From an uncultured Bacteroidota bacterium (GTDB lineage: Bacteria; Bacteroidota; Bacteroidia; Bacteroidales; UBA12077): 64,000 nucleotides of DNA. The notes under the pieces were generated by a model, which made no database searches, was not told the origin of the DNA, and saw only the letters and a list, made by a program, of their open reading frames with translations. Below are positions 9,040 through 17,546 of this stretch, in pieces. The position numbers and the translations under genes were made by a program. The stretch's first letter is position 1. Each line of letters begins with the position of its first letter. Location of the stretch: the NCBI GenBank assembly GCA_913055635.1, contig CAJXLK010000001.1:1-64000 (forward strand), in the 5' to 3' direction.

Positions 9040-9225
9040 TGGGTTAATGCGTGAATGCCTGCCCCGCTGAAATGATGTCAAAGCGGAGGATAAATGCCTG
9101 CCCCCGCTAAACAAAGTGGAAGCGGGGATTGAATGATTCAATGATTCAATGATAAAATGATAAAATGATTAAATGAGTAAATGATTAAATGAGTGAATGA
9201 GTAAATGATTAAATGACAAAATATT
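9040..9225. repeat. CCTGCCCCGC palindrome copies plus AAATGATT short repeats
   Basis: Two adjacent copies of the dispersed element (GCCTGCCCCGCTGAA ... AGCGGGGATTGAATGA) are followed by a run of 8-bp units of the kind ATGATTAA/ATGAGTGA. The same order, palindrome then short ATGA units, recurs at 16598, 19843, 28978 and 38085. Confidence 0.85.
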
Positions 9226-9269
9226 TGACTTTTAAGGTTTTAGTAAGACAGGTTTTTATGCCTGGCCTT

Positions 9270-9527
9270 TTAGTCTGATTCACCTTCCTCGGGGAAGGTT
9301 AAGCAGAATTCGGCGCGCACTTCCACCGGTTTTATATAGGTATAGGATCGTTTCCATTTGTTGAACCGGATACAGGCCCCACGCACCCGCAACTCTTTCA
9401 GGCAATTGTAAAGCTGGCTCCTGGATATGCCCAGTTTGCGGGCAAAATCACAGGGCGGTCCGGTGCTCTCCAGCCTGATCATGCTGTCCATTTTCCTGTA
9501 TCTCTCAAGGGTGCTTTCTAAATCCAT
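9270..9527 (-). CDS. Small winged-helix/HTH protein
   Basis: The 85-residue protein has a clear helix-turn-helix: CDFARKLGISRSQLYNCLKE (about 26-45), followed by a short strand-rich part RGACIRFNKWKRSYTYIKP that could be the wing. This resembles small Bacteroidota HTH proteins predicted to bind DNA. No ligand or partner domain is present. A 16-bp direct repeat pair lies just upstream (9577-9664) and could be its operator. Confidence 0.65.
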   Translation of the reverse strand: MDLESTLERYRKMDSMIRLESTGPPCDFARKLGISRSQLYNCLKELRVRGACIRFNKWKRSYTYIKPVEVRAEFCLTFPEEGESD

Positions 9528-9576
9528 ACAAGAAACTTTCTGCGTTTTTACTTTATTTGTTGCATTTAAAAACCCG

Positions 9577-9664
9577 CCCTCCGGATAACTTTATAAATCT
9601 CTACCAGCAATTTTTTCCAATTTGAATTCCTGTCGGATAAAGAACCCCCCCTCCGGATAACTTT
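9577..9664. repeat. Direct repeat pair CCCTCCGGATAACTTT upstream of the HTH gene
   Basis: The 16-mer CCCTCCGGATAACTTT occurs at 9577-9592 and 9649-9664, and the similarity extends about 30 bp further (A-rich ATCT, then CCAAT). The start-to-start distance is 72 bp. It lies 50-137 bp upstream of the HTH gene start, so it could be a binding site, or simply a tandem duplication. The sequence 9665-9889 holds no recognisable gene. Confidence 0.7.
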
Positions 9665-9889
9665 TACATCTATGCCGGAAATTTACCCCAATGGCACTTT
9701 CGTAAATTAAAGTTACGCATTTCTCCATTTCTGTTCAAATTTTTTTGTCCCCTGGCTGGTAAATTTTAAGAAATTTTCTGGAAGGTTGCTTGTTGTGTTG
9801 TTGGATGGGGATTTGGGGGAATTATTGGTAACCAGGATGGCTAAGGGTGCTGTGGTAGGGTAAGGAGGAGTTGGAGTTTTGGCTTTGGC

Positions 9890-10184
9890 GCCATCAATAC
9901 CCGCCAGGTGGGGCATCAGGTAGGCACCCGAAAGCATCCGACCAGTTGCCGGCTTGCTTAAAAAGAAGCAGGAATGCACTAATCATGACCGCCACAGATA
10001 AAACCCCGGAATTACGATAACGCGGGGCAACGAATTTCATGGTCAGGATAAAATAAAACAGCCCGGTCAGCATGACTGCATATCCAAGGGTCAGGACATG
10101 AGCAACAATCTGGTATCCCCTCTCGGAGAAACCTTGTTCCATTCCGACATAATTTTTGAAGGTGGCGTTTCCAAGTTCTTTCAT
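9890..10184 (-). pseudogene. Remnant of a sodium-pumping (KR2-type) rhodopsin, middle deleted
   Basis: Minus-strand residues 1-85 read MKELGNATFKNYVG..., HVLTLGYAVMLTGLFYFIL, SVLS-like VAVMISAFLLLF and NWSDAF, which line up with the KR2-type rhodopsin N-terminus, helix A and helix B (KR2: QELGNANFENFIG, HILTLGYAVMLAGLLYFIL, VVMVSAFLLLY, NWTSSF). Immediately after NWSDAF the match jumps: in the next frame the DNA encodes SGAYLMPHLAGIDG (9890-9931), corresponding to PGAYLMPYLTGVDG after helix F. Helices C-E and most of F, including the NDQ pump motif, and helix G with the retinal Lys are missing. The gene is therefore a double-broken relic. The KR2 comparison is from memory, not an alignment run. 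Confidence 0.85.
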
Positions 10185-10311
10185 GGTAAAAGGCTTTTAA
10201 ATTTACCCGTATAACAAAGGTTAAAAACCAGTTTTTTAAAACATTGCTTAAAATTTTAAAAAAAATGGCAAGAGTCCAGTTAAATTAGACGGGGATGGTC
10301 TATATTGATCT

Positions 10312-10407
10312 ATGGAATCAGTAAAGGCCTTTATTGAAGCGATGGTTTTATGTAAGGCGGATGCCGAAAAGCCTGAAACGAGTAGGTTAATGTTAAAACG
10401 GAAATGA
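10312..10407 (+). CDS. 31-residue micro-ORF overlapping the zinc-ribbon gene
   Basis: An ATG at 10312 opens a 31-residue frame (MESVKAFIEAMVL..., ending LMLKRK) whose TGA overlaps the ATG of the next gene in an ATGA junction (10404-10407). It has no family features: a short amphipathic helix then a basic tail. The four-base overlap suggests translational coupling; a chance frame is possible. The gap 10185-10311 upstream is AT-rich, with promoter-like sequence for the rhodopsin relic on one side and this operon on the other. Confidence 0.4.
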   Translation: MESVKAFIEAMVLCKADAEKPETSRLMLKRK

Positions 10408-10742
10408 ACGGGATGCATCTTTGTCCCAATTGTAATGGAAAACTTCCATTGAGGAAATTTTTCCTGGTCAATAATTTCAAATCGGTTCGATGTCCCCATT
10501 GTGGGGCGAGGTTGGTTCCTGATAAAAAGACGAACAGCCTGATTGGTGGAATAGCAGGATTTTCCACCGCCCTCACCGTGGGATTGGCAACGGTGGTCTA
10601 TTATTTACTGGGAGAAATGTATGGTACCCTGATCGTCCTTATTACCTGTTTGTTGGTAATAATGATCTATTTGGCTTCTGTGTTAATTACCCGGAATGTT
10701 GTGGATTTTAAAACCAAAAACTTTAGCAATGAAAAAAACTAA
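10404..10742 (+). CDS. Zinc-ribbon two-TM membrane protein (CXXC-~20-CXXC type)
   Basis: The 112-residue protein starts with CPNC (7-10) and CPHC about 20 residues later, a zinc-ribbon with the spacing of the small CXXC-20-CXXC membrane protein family, followed by two transmembrane helices (about 47-69 and 74-95) and a short polar tail. Function is unknown; such proteins sit in small membrane-associated operons. Its last codons overlap the start of the next gene by 14 bp, so the two are probably co-translated. Base composition is AT-richer than the surrounding chromosome. Confidence 0.7.
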   Translation: MNGMHLCPNCNGKLPLRKFFLVNNFKSVRCPHCGARLVPDKKTNSLIGGIAGFSTALTVGLATVVYYLLGEMYGTLIVLITCLLVIMIYLASVLITRNVVDFKTKNFSNEKN

Positions 10743-10989
10743 AATTTTGGCCATTGGTATTATTCTTTCTATGACATTGTCATTGTCTATAGTAAAGAAT
10801 GTTGATTCAAACAATCAGAATATTGGTGTAGGCGTGTGTTATTTAGCAGCAAAAAATGGAGCAAGTGATGAAGGTACAGCTCTGCTTGGAGGTGCATTTG
10901 CTGTAGAAAGCGCTGCACAAGGATTGCTATGGGGTTCTGTCTTTGGAGGTCCTGTAGGAGCTGCGGTAGGACTTGGAATAAGTCTTTAA
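10729..10989 (+). CDS. Secreted hydrophobic Gly/Ala-rich peptide, bacteriocin-like
   Basis: The 86-residue product has a Lys-initiated hydrophobic signal segment (KKTKILAIGIILSMTLSLS, 2-20), a polar stretch (KNVDSNNQN), one Cys (36), and a small-residue hydrophobic C-terminus (GGAFAVESAAQGLLWGSVF, then GGPVGAAVGLGISL). The composition is that of a precursor of a membrane-active peptide (class II or circular bacteriocin-like), with a Gly-Gly and a C-terminal GLG-type segment. An earlier in-frame ATG at 10696 lies inside the preceding gene; 10729 is preferred because it gives the signal peptide. A strong hairpin follows, as after many precursor genes, and a SpoIIM/DUF95-like gene is next. The bacteriocin reading is inference; no immunity or peptidase gene is identified. 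Confidence 0.65.
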   Translation: MKKTKILAIGIILSMTLSLSIVKNVDSNNQNIGVGVCYLAAKNGASDEGTALLGGAFAVESAAQGLLWGSVFGGPVGAAVGLGISL

Positions 10990-11000
10990 ATTTTAGTCTT

Positions 11001-11030
11001 TATATGGGGAGTCGCTTTTCTCCCCATATA
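11001..11030 (+). terminator. Perfect 11-bp hairpin after the peptide gene
   Basis: TATATGGGGAG (11001-11011) pairs exactly with CTCCCCATATA (11020-11030) around an 8-base loop, followed by ATTTATATTT. It lies between the peptide gene and the SpoIIM-like gene, where a partial terminator or mRNA-stabilising stem would raise peptide expression over the downstream genes. Confidence 0.75.
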
Positions 11031-11040
11031 ATTTATATTT

Positions 11041-11553
11041 ATGAGATCTACCTTTTATATTATCGTTCTAATTATATACTTATCTTCTTTATTTGCAGGC
11101 TTTTATTATGAAGGGGAGATATACTCTTCTCATTTTGAAATTTTTGAAAAACAACAGGAGGGCTCTTTTAAACTTATTTTTTCCGGATTATTGGAAAATA
11201 ATCTTTTAGTAATTTTGACTAATATATTGAGTTTTTGCTCATTTGGCCTTATATCTTTCTATAACTTAATTGCTAACGGGTTTAGTCTGGGTATTGTATT
11301 ATCCCGTACAATTAATACTATTGGAATTAATAAAATGATTATAAATATATTACCTTATGGTTTATTTGAGATTATGGGGCTGTGGTTATCATGTTTTGCA
11401 GGGTTTTTGGGTACTATAATTATTTATAGATTGATTACCAAAAATATCCTATTATTAAAGGATATAAAAATATATCTGTTTTTTTCCTTAGTTTCGGTTA
11501 TTTTAACAATATTATCGTCATTCCTTGAGACCCTTATCATAATAAATATGTAA
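11041..11553 (+). CDS. SpoIIM/DUF95-like membrane protein
   Basis: The 170-residue protein has four to five membrane helices and the SpoIIM/DUF95 pattern: NN before a helix (LLENNLLVILTN, 50-61), an NG.SLG turn (79-84) and a PHG-x-x-E-like motif read as PYGLFE (105-110). In firmicutes SpoIIM works in engulfment; related DUF95 proteins are standard members of circular-bacteriocin clusters, where they take part in maturation, secretion or immunity. Its place directly after a hydrophobic secreted peptide and before a Yip1-like protein fits the second use. AT-rich codon use suggests horizontal acquisition with its neighbours. Confidence 0.7.
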   Translation: MRSTFYIIVLIIYLSSLFAGFYYEGEIYSSHFEIFEKQQEGSFKLIFSGLLENNLLVILTNILSFCSFGLISFYNLIANGFSLGIVLSRTINTIGINKMIINILPYGLFEIMGLWLSCFAGFLGTIIIYRLITKNILLLKDIKIYLFFSLVSVILTILSSFLETLIIINM

Positions 11554-11555
11554 TA

Positions 11556-12116
11556 ATGAATCGTTTTTATACAATTAATTCATTTATAGTTGTTTTTTTG
11601 ACAGCTTTCTTAGTAGCATTTTGCAAATTAGAATTGGCTGGTCATTTTCCCATTGATCTTTATAGTTCTTCCTTTAATGAAATGTTAAACTATGTAACGT
11701 TTTCATTTTCATTTTTTAGTGTTATTGTTTCCTGGTTTTTTATAACAATTTTATTTCATTATACTACTTTCTTTTTTGATGCTCAAGGATCTTTTTATAA
11801 ACTCCTAATTCATTCAGGATATGGTTATTTTCCATTAATGATTTATTCTTTTGTTTTATTTTTCTTAATTGAAGATATTTCCGGTGATTATTTATTTTTA
11901 AAAAGTGGTGAATATTCTGTTCCGGAAATTAAGAAATTTTTATCTGAGGACAATAAAATATTATTTTTAAGATTTTTAAGTCGATTTGCTCAACTTCTTT
12001 TGTTGATATGGGTAGTTTGGGGGATAAAAAAATATTACGGTTTATCTGTTTCGAAGTCATTAATTTGTGTTTTTATTCCTTTAATTTTAATTGGTATATT
12101 TTTAAAATATCTATAG
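11556..12116 (+). CDS. Yip1-like multi-pass membrane protein
   Basis: The 186-residue product has five hydrophobic segments with short loops and one polar extracytoplasmic loop (about 105-135), the architecture of Yip1-domain proteins. No catalytic motif is visible. It starts two bases after the previous stop codon (TAATAATG), so it is certainly in the same operon. Together with the SpoIIM-like protein it may form the membrane part of a peptide export or immunity system; that is inference. The name Yip1-like rests on topology only. Confidence 0.55.
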   Translation: MNRFYTINSFIVVFLTAFLVAFCKLELAGHFPIDLYSSSFNEMLNYVTFSFSFFSVIVSWFFITILFHYTTFFFDAQGSFYKLLIHSGYGYFPLMIYSFVLFFLIEDISGDYLFLKSGEYSVPEIKKFLSEDNKILFLRFLSRFAQLLLLIWVVWGIKKYYGLSVSKSLICVFIPLILIGIFLKYL

Positions 12117-12406
12117 CTACAATTAAACTGTTTTTCTCAGTGCTGCAACCAATAGCCATATTCTATCATGCGATTCCTGCTCTGGATTCATTACCTTTGG
12201 GAAGGGGTTCAACATTCAAATATTCTATCCCCGTCCTTGTTTCAACGGATCGGGCCAGGCATTTTTCCCCGCCTTTGTTTCACTGAGTCGGAGCAGGTTT
12301 TCACCTCTCGTTTTTACTTCATTTTAGCGGCCCAGGTATTGTCTTCCCGCCTTTGTCGGGGCAGGCATTCTATCCCCGCTTTCACTTCGTTTCAGCGGGG
12401 CAGGCA
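12117..12406. repeat. Decayed tandem copies of the CCCCGC...GCAGGCATT element
   Basis: About five degraded inverted copies of the dispersed palindrome (CCCCGCTTTCACTTCGTTTC ... GCGGGGCAGGCATT) lie head to tail, the last one nearly intact (12345-12406). They fill the whole gap between two convergent operons. No gene is visible. Confidence 0.8.
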
Positions 12407-13742
12407 TTAGAACGTAAGGGTAAAGGTGGTGCCTTGTTCGGGTTCGCTTTTGGCGGTGATTGAGCCGCCGTGCAGGCGCATGATCTGCTTCGAGAGGCTC
12501 AGCCCGATGCCCGAGCCCTTGGGCTTGGTGGTGAAGAACGGGATGAAGATCTTATCGAGCACATCCTGCAGGATACCGCGGCCGTTGTCGGAGACGGTGA
12601 TGGTGGGCCGGCTGCGGCGGCTGCGGAATGCTTTCAAATCGATCCGCCCGTCGCGGCGCTCCTCGAGGGCATGAATGGCATTGGTGATCAGGTTGATCAG
12701 CACCTGCTCGATGAGCTTGTGGTCGGCATAAAACTCCAAATGTTCGGGATCGACCGTGGTGACAAACCGGATGTTGTTGTCCACCAAATCCCTCTCCATC
12801 AGGGGCTTGATGTTGTCGAACAGCTCCTGGGCCCTGACGATCTCAAAATTGGGCTTGGGGATCTTCGTGAGGCTGCGGTAGGTGTTGACAAAATGCAGCA
12901 GTCCCTCGCTGCGCTTGTGGATGGTGTTCAGGGCTTTCTGGATCTCTTCGGTCGACTCCTCGTCGAGCCGGCCCCCGTGCTCTTCCTTGGTGTCCTTCAC
13001 CATCAGGCTCAGGGTGGAGGTGAGTGAAGCCACCGGGGTGATCGAGTTCATAATCTCATGGGTCAGCACCCGGATCAGCTTCTGCCAGGTCTCTGTTTCC
13101 TGCTCTTCCAGCACATACTGGATGTCTTTGATGGTTACCAGCATGATGCGCTTGGTGTGAAGCCTGAATTCCGACCCGTATACGGCCAGCTGCAGTATAT
13201 CATCTTCCTGTTTGATCTTCAGTACATAGTTCTTGCCCGGCTCCAGCTTCATCAGGATGTCGGCCAGCTCCTGGTTCACCTGCTGAAGCTGCTCGATGTG
13301 TTTGAGGTTGTAAATCTGAAACAGGTCCTGGAAGGCCTTGTTCACCATATCAACCGTCCCGTCCTTGTGGTAGGTGATGATCGAGATGTCGATGTTGCTC
13401 ACAATGCTGTTCAGGTACTGGTACTGTTCCTCAAGCTGCTGGCGGATCTTCTGAAAATCGCCGATCACCTCGTTGAAGGCTTTGTTCAGCTCGTCGAACG
13501 ACTGGCCCATCCCTTCAATGTGGAAGGACCGGGTGAACTCGGAGAAGCGGATGGACTCGAGGAAGGTGGCCAGGTTGCGGTTGGTGATGTCTACATACCG
13601 CACCAAAAGAACGATCTGGAGGATGATCAAAACCCCGATCAGGAAAGGGGTGATGAAATAGTCCAGGGTAAGGGTGTAGAAAAAAAGAAATATTGTTGCC
13701 GCCAGCAACAATATTCTGAAAGAGATAACGAGTCTGAAATTC

Positions 13743-13753
<11 letters not shown>
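12407..13753 (-). CDS. Two-component sensor histidine kinase, NtrY-like
   Basis: The 448-residue kinase has two membrane helices at the N-terminus (about 7-27 and 31-52), a HAMP-like linker, a PAS-like domain (about 110-210), a dimerisation/phosphoacceptor helix with His232 in [13 protein letters not shown] and a C-terminal HATPase with DNGRGI and a [10 protein letters not shown] box. With almost no periplasmic segment it probably senses a membrane or cytosolic signal. Its start overlaps the end of the sigma-54 response regulator gene by 11 bp, so the two form one operon, regulator first. Confidence 0.92.
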
Positions 13754-15119
<1,366 letters not shown>

Positions 15120-15186
15120 GGCGGGCGGTTTTAAAAATTGACTGTCTTGTTTCTCCCGGTAAATATAAGAAGAATTCCGATACGAT

Positions 15187-15222
15187 GTTCGATTTCGTAC
15201 TATAAATGTTTCATTATCGAAC
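15187..15222. promoter_or_regulatory. Inverted repeat GTTCGAT ... ATCGAAC, candidate activator site
   Basis: A 7-bp inverted repeat with a 22-base spacer lies about 85-120 bp upstream of the putative sigma-54 promoter of the adaptor gene, the position expected for an NtrC-type enhancer. The arms are perfect, but a chance repeat cannot be excluded. Confidence 0.35.
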
Positions 15223-15289
15223 AACAAAATGGGGGAGATTCCCGGTGAAGTGAACCTGCAAGTCGTTGTATAATAGATGTTTGTGTATT

Positions 15290-15306
15290 TTGGCATGGAT
15301 CATGAT
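15290..15306 (+). promoter_or_regulatory. Putative sigma-54 promoter of the efflux genes
   Basis: TTGGCATGGATCATGAT matches the -24/-12 consensus (YTGGCACG-N4-TTGCW) at the -24 box except for one base and at the -12 box in the TG, but the usual C of the GC is A. It ends 34 bp before the ATG at 15341. The divergent gene encodes a sigma-54 activator. Confidence 0.45.
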
Positions 15307-15340
15307 ACAATAGGGCAAACGCATCATAAAATTCAGAAGT

Positions 15341-16597
15341 ATGGACCGAGTCATTGAAAAAAAGAACAAACTGCTCAGTAAACGAAACATTTGGTTCATG
15401 GTAGGAGGCATACTTGCAGCCCTGGTCATTTATAACATTTTCTTCGGTGATAAAAGCTCGAAGCTCAATGTGGAACGGGAGAAGATTACCGTGGAACCTG
15501 TTGAAAAGGACGTTTTCAAGGATTATATTGCCGTGATCGGCACAGTTGAGCCGATCAAGACCATTTACCTGGATGCCGTGGAAGGCGGCCGTGTTGAGGA
15601 GATCCTGATTGAGGAAGGCAATATGGTTCAAAAGGGCGATGAGATATTGCGCCTGAGCAATACCGACCTGATACTACAGATCTCCAACAACGAAGCGCAG
15701 GTGGCCCGGGCGATCAATGAGCTGCGCCAGGCCCGTTTGCAGATGCAGCAGCAACAGCTGAACAACGAAAGCGAGCTGATCGACCTGCGGCGGGAGTTGG
15801 ACAAGCAGCGGCGCAATTACCAGAACAACAAGAAGCTTTATGAGAGTGAACACATCTCATACGAGGAATATAAGCAAAGCAAGGAACAATATGAGGCCAC
15901 CGTCCGGAAGTTTGAGCTGTTCAAGAAGGCCCAGAAGCAGGATTCCATTTTCCGCGCGATCCAGATCCGGGGCCTGGAGAAATCGGTGAACCGGCTGGAA
16001 AAATCGGTAGACGTGGTACGCGACAAGCTGGAGAACCTGCACGTGAAGGCCCCGGTCAACGGTGAGCTGGCCAACCTGAACCCCGAAGTGGGCGAGGTGA
16101 TCAACTACGGCAACCGCATCGGCAAGATCAATATACTGGACGACTATAAGATGAATGTGGAGATCGATGAGCACTACATCGCCCGCGTCAGAAGGGGCCT
16201 GCCCGGTTCATTCGACTATACCGGCGATACCTATAATCTGAATGTGACCAAGAAATATCCGGAAGTCAACCAGGGCAAATTCACCGTCGACATGGAATTC
16301 TCCAACCATGCGCCCAATGACATCAGCATCGGCCAGACCTTCCGCATCAAGCTGGAGCTGGGTCAGTCGAAACGGGCGGTTCTGATTCCACGGGGCGGTT
16401 TCTATCAAAGTACCGGCGGGCAATGGGTCTACGTTGTGGATGAGTCGGGCGATTTCGCCACCAAGCGTGACATCCGCATCGGCCGCCAGAACCCACAGTA
16501 CTACGAGGTGATCGAAGGCCTCGAGCCGGGCGAGAAGGTGATCGTCTCCAGCTACGACAACTTTAATGAAGTGGATAAGCTGATGCTGAAGAAATGA
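15341..16597 (+). CDS. HlyD/MacA-type periplasmic adaptor (membrane fusion protein)
   Basis: The 418-residue protein has one N-terminal membrane anchor (about 17-35), a biotinyl-lipoyl hairpin split around a long coiled coil (about 105-205, rich in Q, E, K and R), then beta-barrel and membrane-proximal domains (VLIPRGGFYQ, GLEPGEKVIVSSYDNF). It should bridge an inner-membrane ABC transporter to a TolC-like channel. It is followed 197 bp later by an ABC ATPase, but no FtsX/MacB permease or outer-membrane channel is adjacent, so the rest of the pump must be elsewhere. The divergent NtrC-like activator probably regulates it. Confidence 0.92.
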   Translation: MDRVIEKKNKLLSKRNIWFMVGGILAALVIYNIFFGDKSSKLNVEREKITVEPVEKDVFKDYIAVIGTVEPIKTIYLDAVEGGRVEEILIEEGNMVQKGDEILRLSNTDLILQISNNEAQVARAINELRQARLQMQQQQLNNESELIDLRRELDKQRRNYQNNKKLYESEHISYEEYKQSKEQYEATVRKFELFKKAQKQDSIFRAIQIRGLEKSVNRLEKSVDVVRDKLENLHVKAPVNGELANLNPEVGEVINYGNRIGKINILDDYKMNVEIDEHYIARVRRGLPGSFDYTGDTYNLNVTKKYPEVNQGKFTVDMEFSNHAPNDISIGQTFRIKLELGQSKRAVLIPRGGFYQSTGGQWVYVVDESGDFATKRDIRIGRQNPQYYEVIEGLEPGEKVIVSSYDNFNEVDKLMLKK

Positions 16598-16750
16598 GGG
16601 AATGTTTAAATGAGGAAATAATAAAATGCTTAAATGACAAAATGAGGCAATGCTTAAATGAGGAAATGATAAAATGACAAAATGCTTAAATGAGGAAATG
16701 TTTAAATGAGGAAATGATAAAATGCTTGAATGATTGAATGCTTAAAGAAA
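16598..16750. repeat. Short tandem repeat of AAATGAGG/AAATGCTT units
   Basis: A run of 7-9 bp units (AAATGAGG, AAATGATA, AAATGCTT, AAATGACA) fills the gap between adaptor and ATPase genes. It begins within the last codons of the adaptor gene (GAAATGAGG), so the unit resembles the gene's own stop region. Confidence 0.8.
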
Positions 16751-16794
16751 GAAATGAACAATTAACAATATAATAATCACTAAACCTAGAGATC

Positions 16795-17478
16795 ATGATA
16801 CGTACGAAAGAATTAGTCAAAGTTTTCAGGACAGATGAGGTAGAAACCACCGCCTTGAACCAGGTGAACCTCGAGGTCGAATTCGGCGAGTTTGTCGCCA
16901 TAATGGGTCCTTCGGGATGCGGCAAATCGACCCTGCTCAACCTGCTGGGCCTGCTCGACAATCCATCCGGGGGTGAGCTTCACTTCATGGACCATGAGGT
17001 ATCGGGCTACAGTGAGCGCAAGCGCACCAACCTGCGTAAGGCCAACATCGGCTTTGTTTTTCAGAGTTTTAACCTGATCGATGAACTGAATGTATATGAA
17101 AATGTAGAATTACCCCTGTTGTATCTGAACAAGCCCAGTTCCGAGCGCAAGCAGCGGGTGGAAGAGGTGCTCGAGCGCATGAAGATGTCGCACCGCAAGA
17201 AGCACTTCCCCCAGCAGCTTTCCGGCGGTCAGCAGCAACGCGTAGCCATCGCAAGGGCCGTGGTGGCCAACCCCAAGCTCATCCTCGCCGACGAGCCGAC
17301 CGGTAACCTGGACTCCGCCCACGGCGAAGAGGTGATGAACCTGCTGCAACAACTCAACAATGAAGGCACCACCATCATTATGGTGACCCACTCACCGTCC
17401 GACGCCGAGAAAGCTCACCGCATCGTGCAGCTCTTCGACGGGCAGATCGTCACCGAGAACATCAAACAGGTGCTCTAA
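16795..17478 (+). CDS. ABC transporter ATP-binding protein, LolD/MacB type
   Basis: The 227-residue ATPase has Walker A GPSGCGKST (38-46), signature LSGGQQQR (142-149), Walker B LILADEP (162-168), and the His-loop VTHSP. The short single-domain form with this signature belongs to the MacB/LolD/FtsE group, which pairs with FtsX-fold permeases. It should energise the pump that uses the adjacent HlyD adaptor. A matching FtsX-type permease gene is found 16 kb away (33364-35784) but is not obviously co-regulated. Confidence 0.94.
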   Translation: MIRTKELVKVFRTDEVETTALNQVNLEVEFGEFVAIMGPSGCGKSTLLNLLGLLDNPSGGELHFMDHEVSGYSERKRTNLRKANIGFVFQSFNLIDELNVYENVELPLLYLNKPSSERKQRVEEVLERMKMSHRKKHFPQQLSGGQQQRVAIARAVVANPKLILADEPTGNLDSAHGEEVMNLLQQLNNEGTTIIMVTHSPSDAEKAHRIVQLFDGQIVTENIKQVL

Positions 17479-17546
17479 ATGATCGAATCAACCAACATTT
17501 AGAATTTAACCTCTTTAGTTTGAACCGGTCCTAAAAACCAATCATT

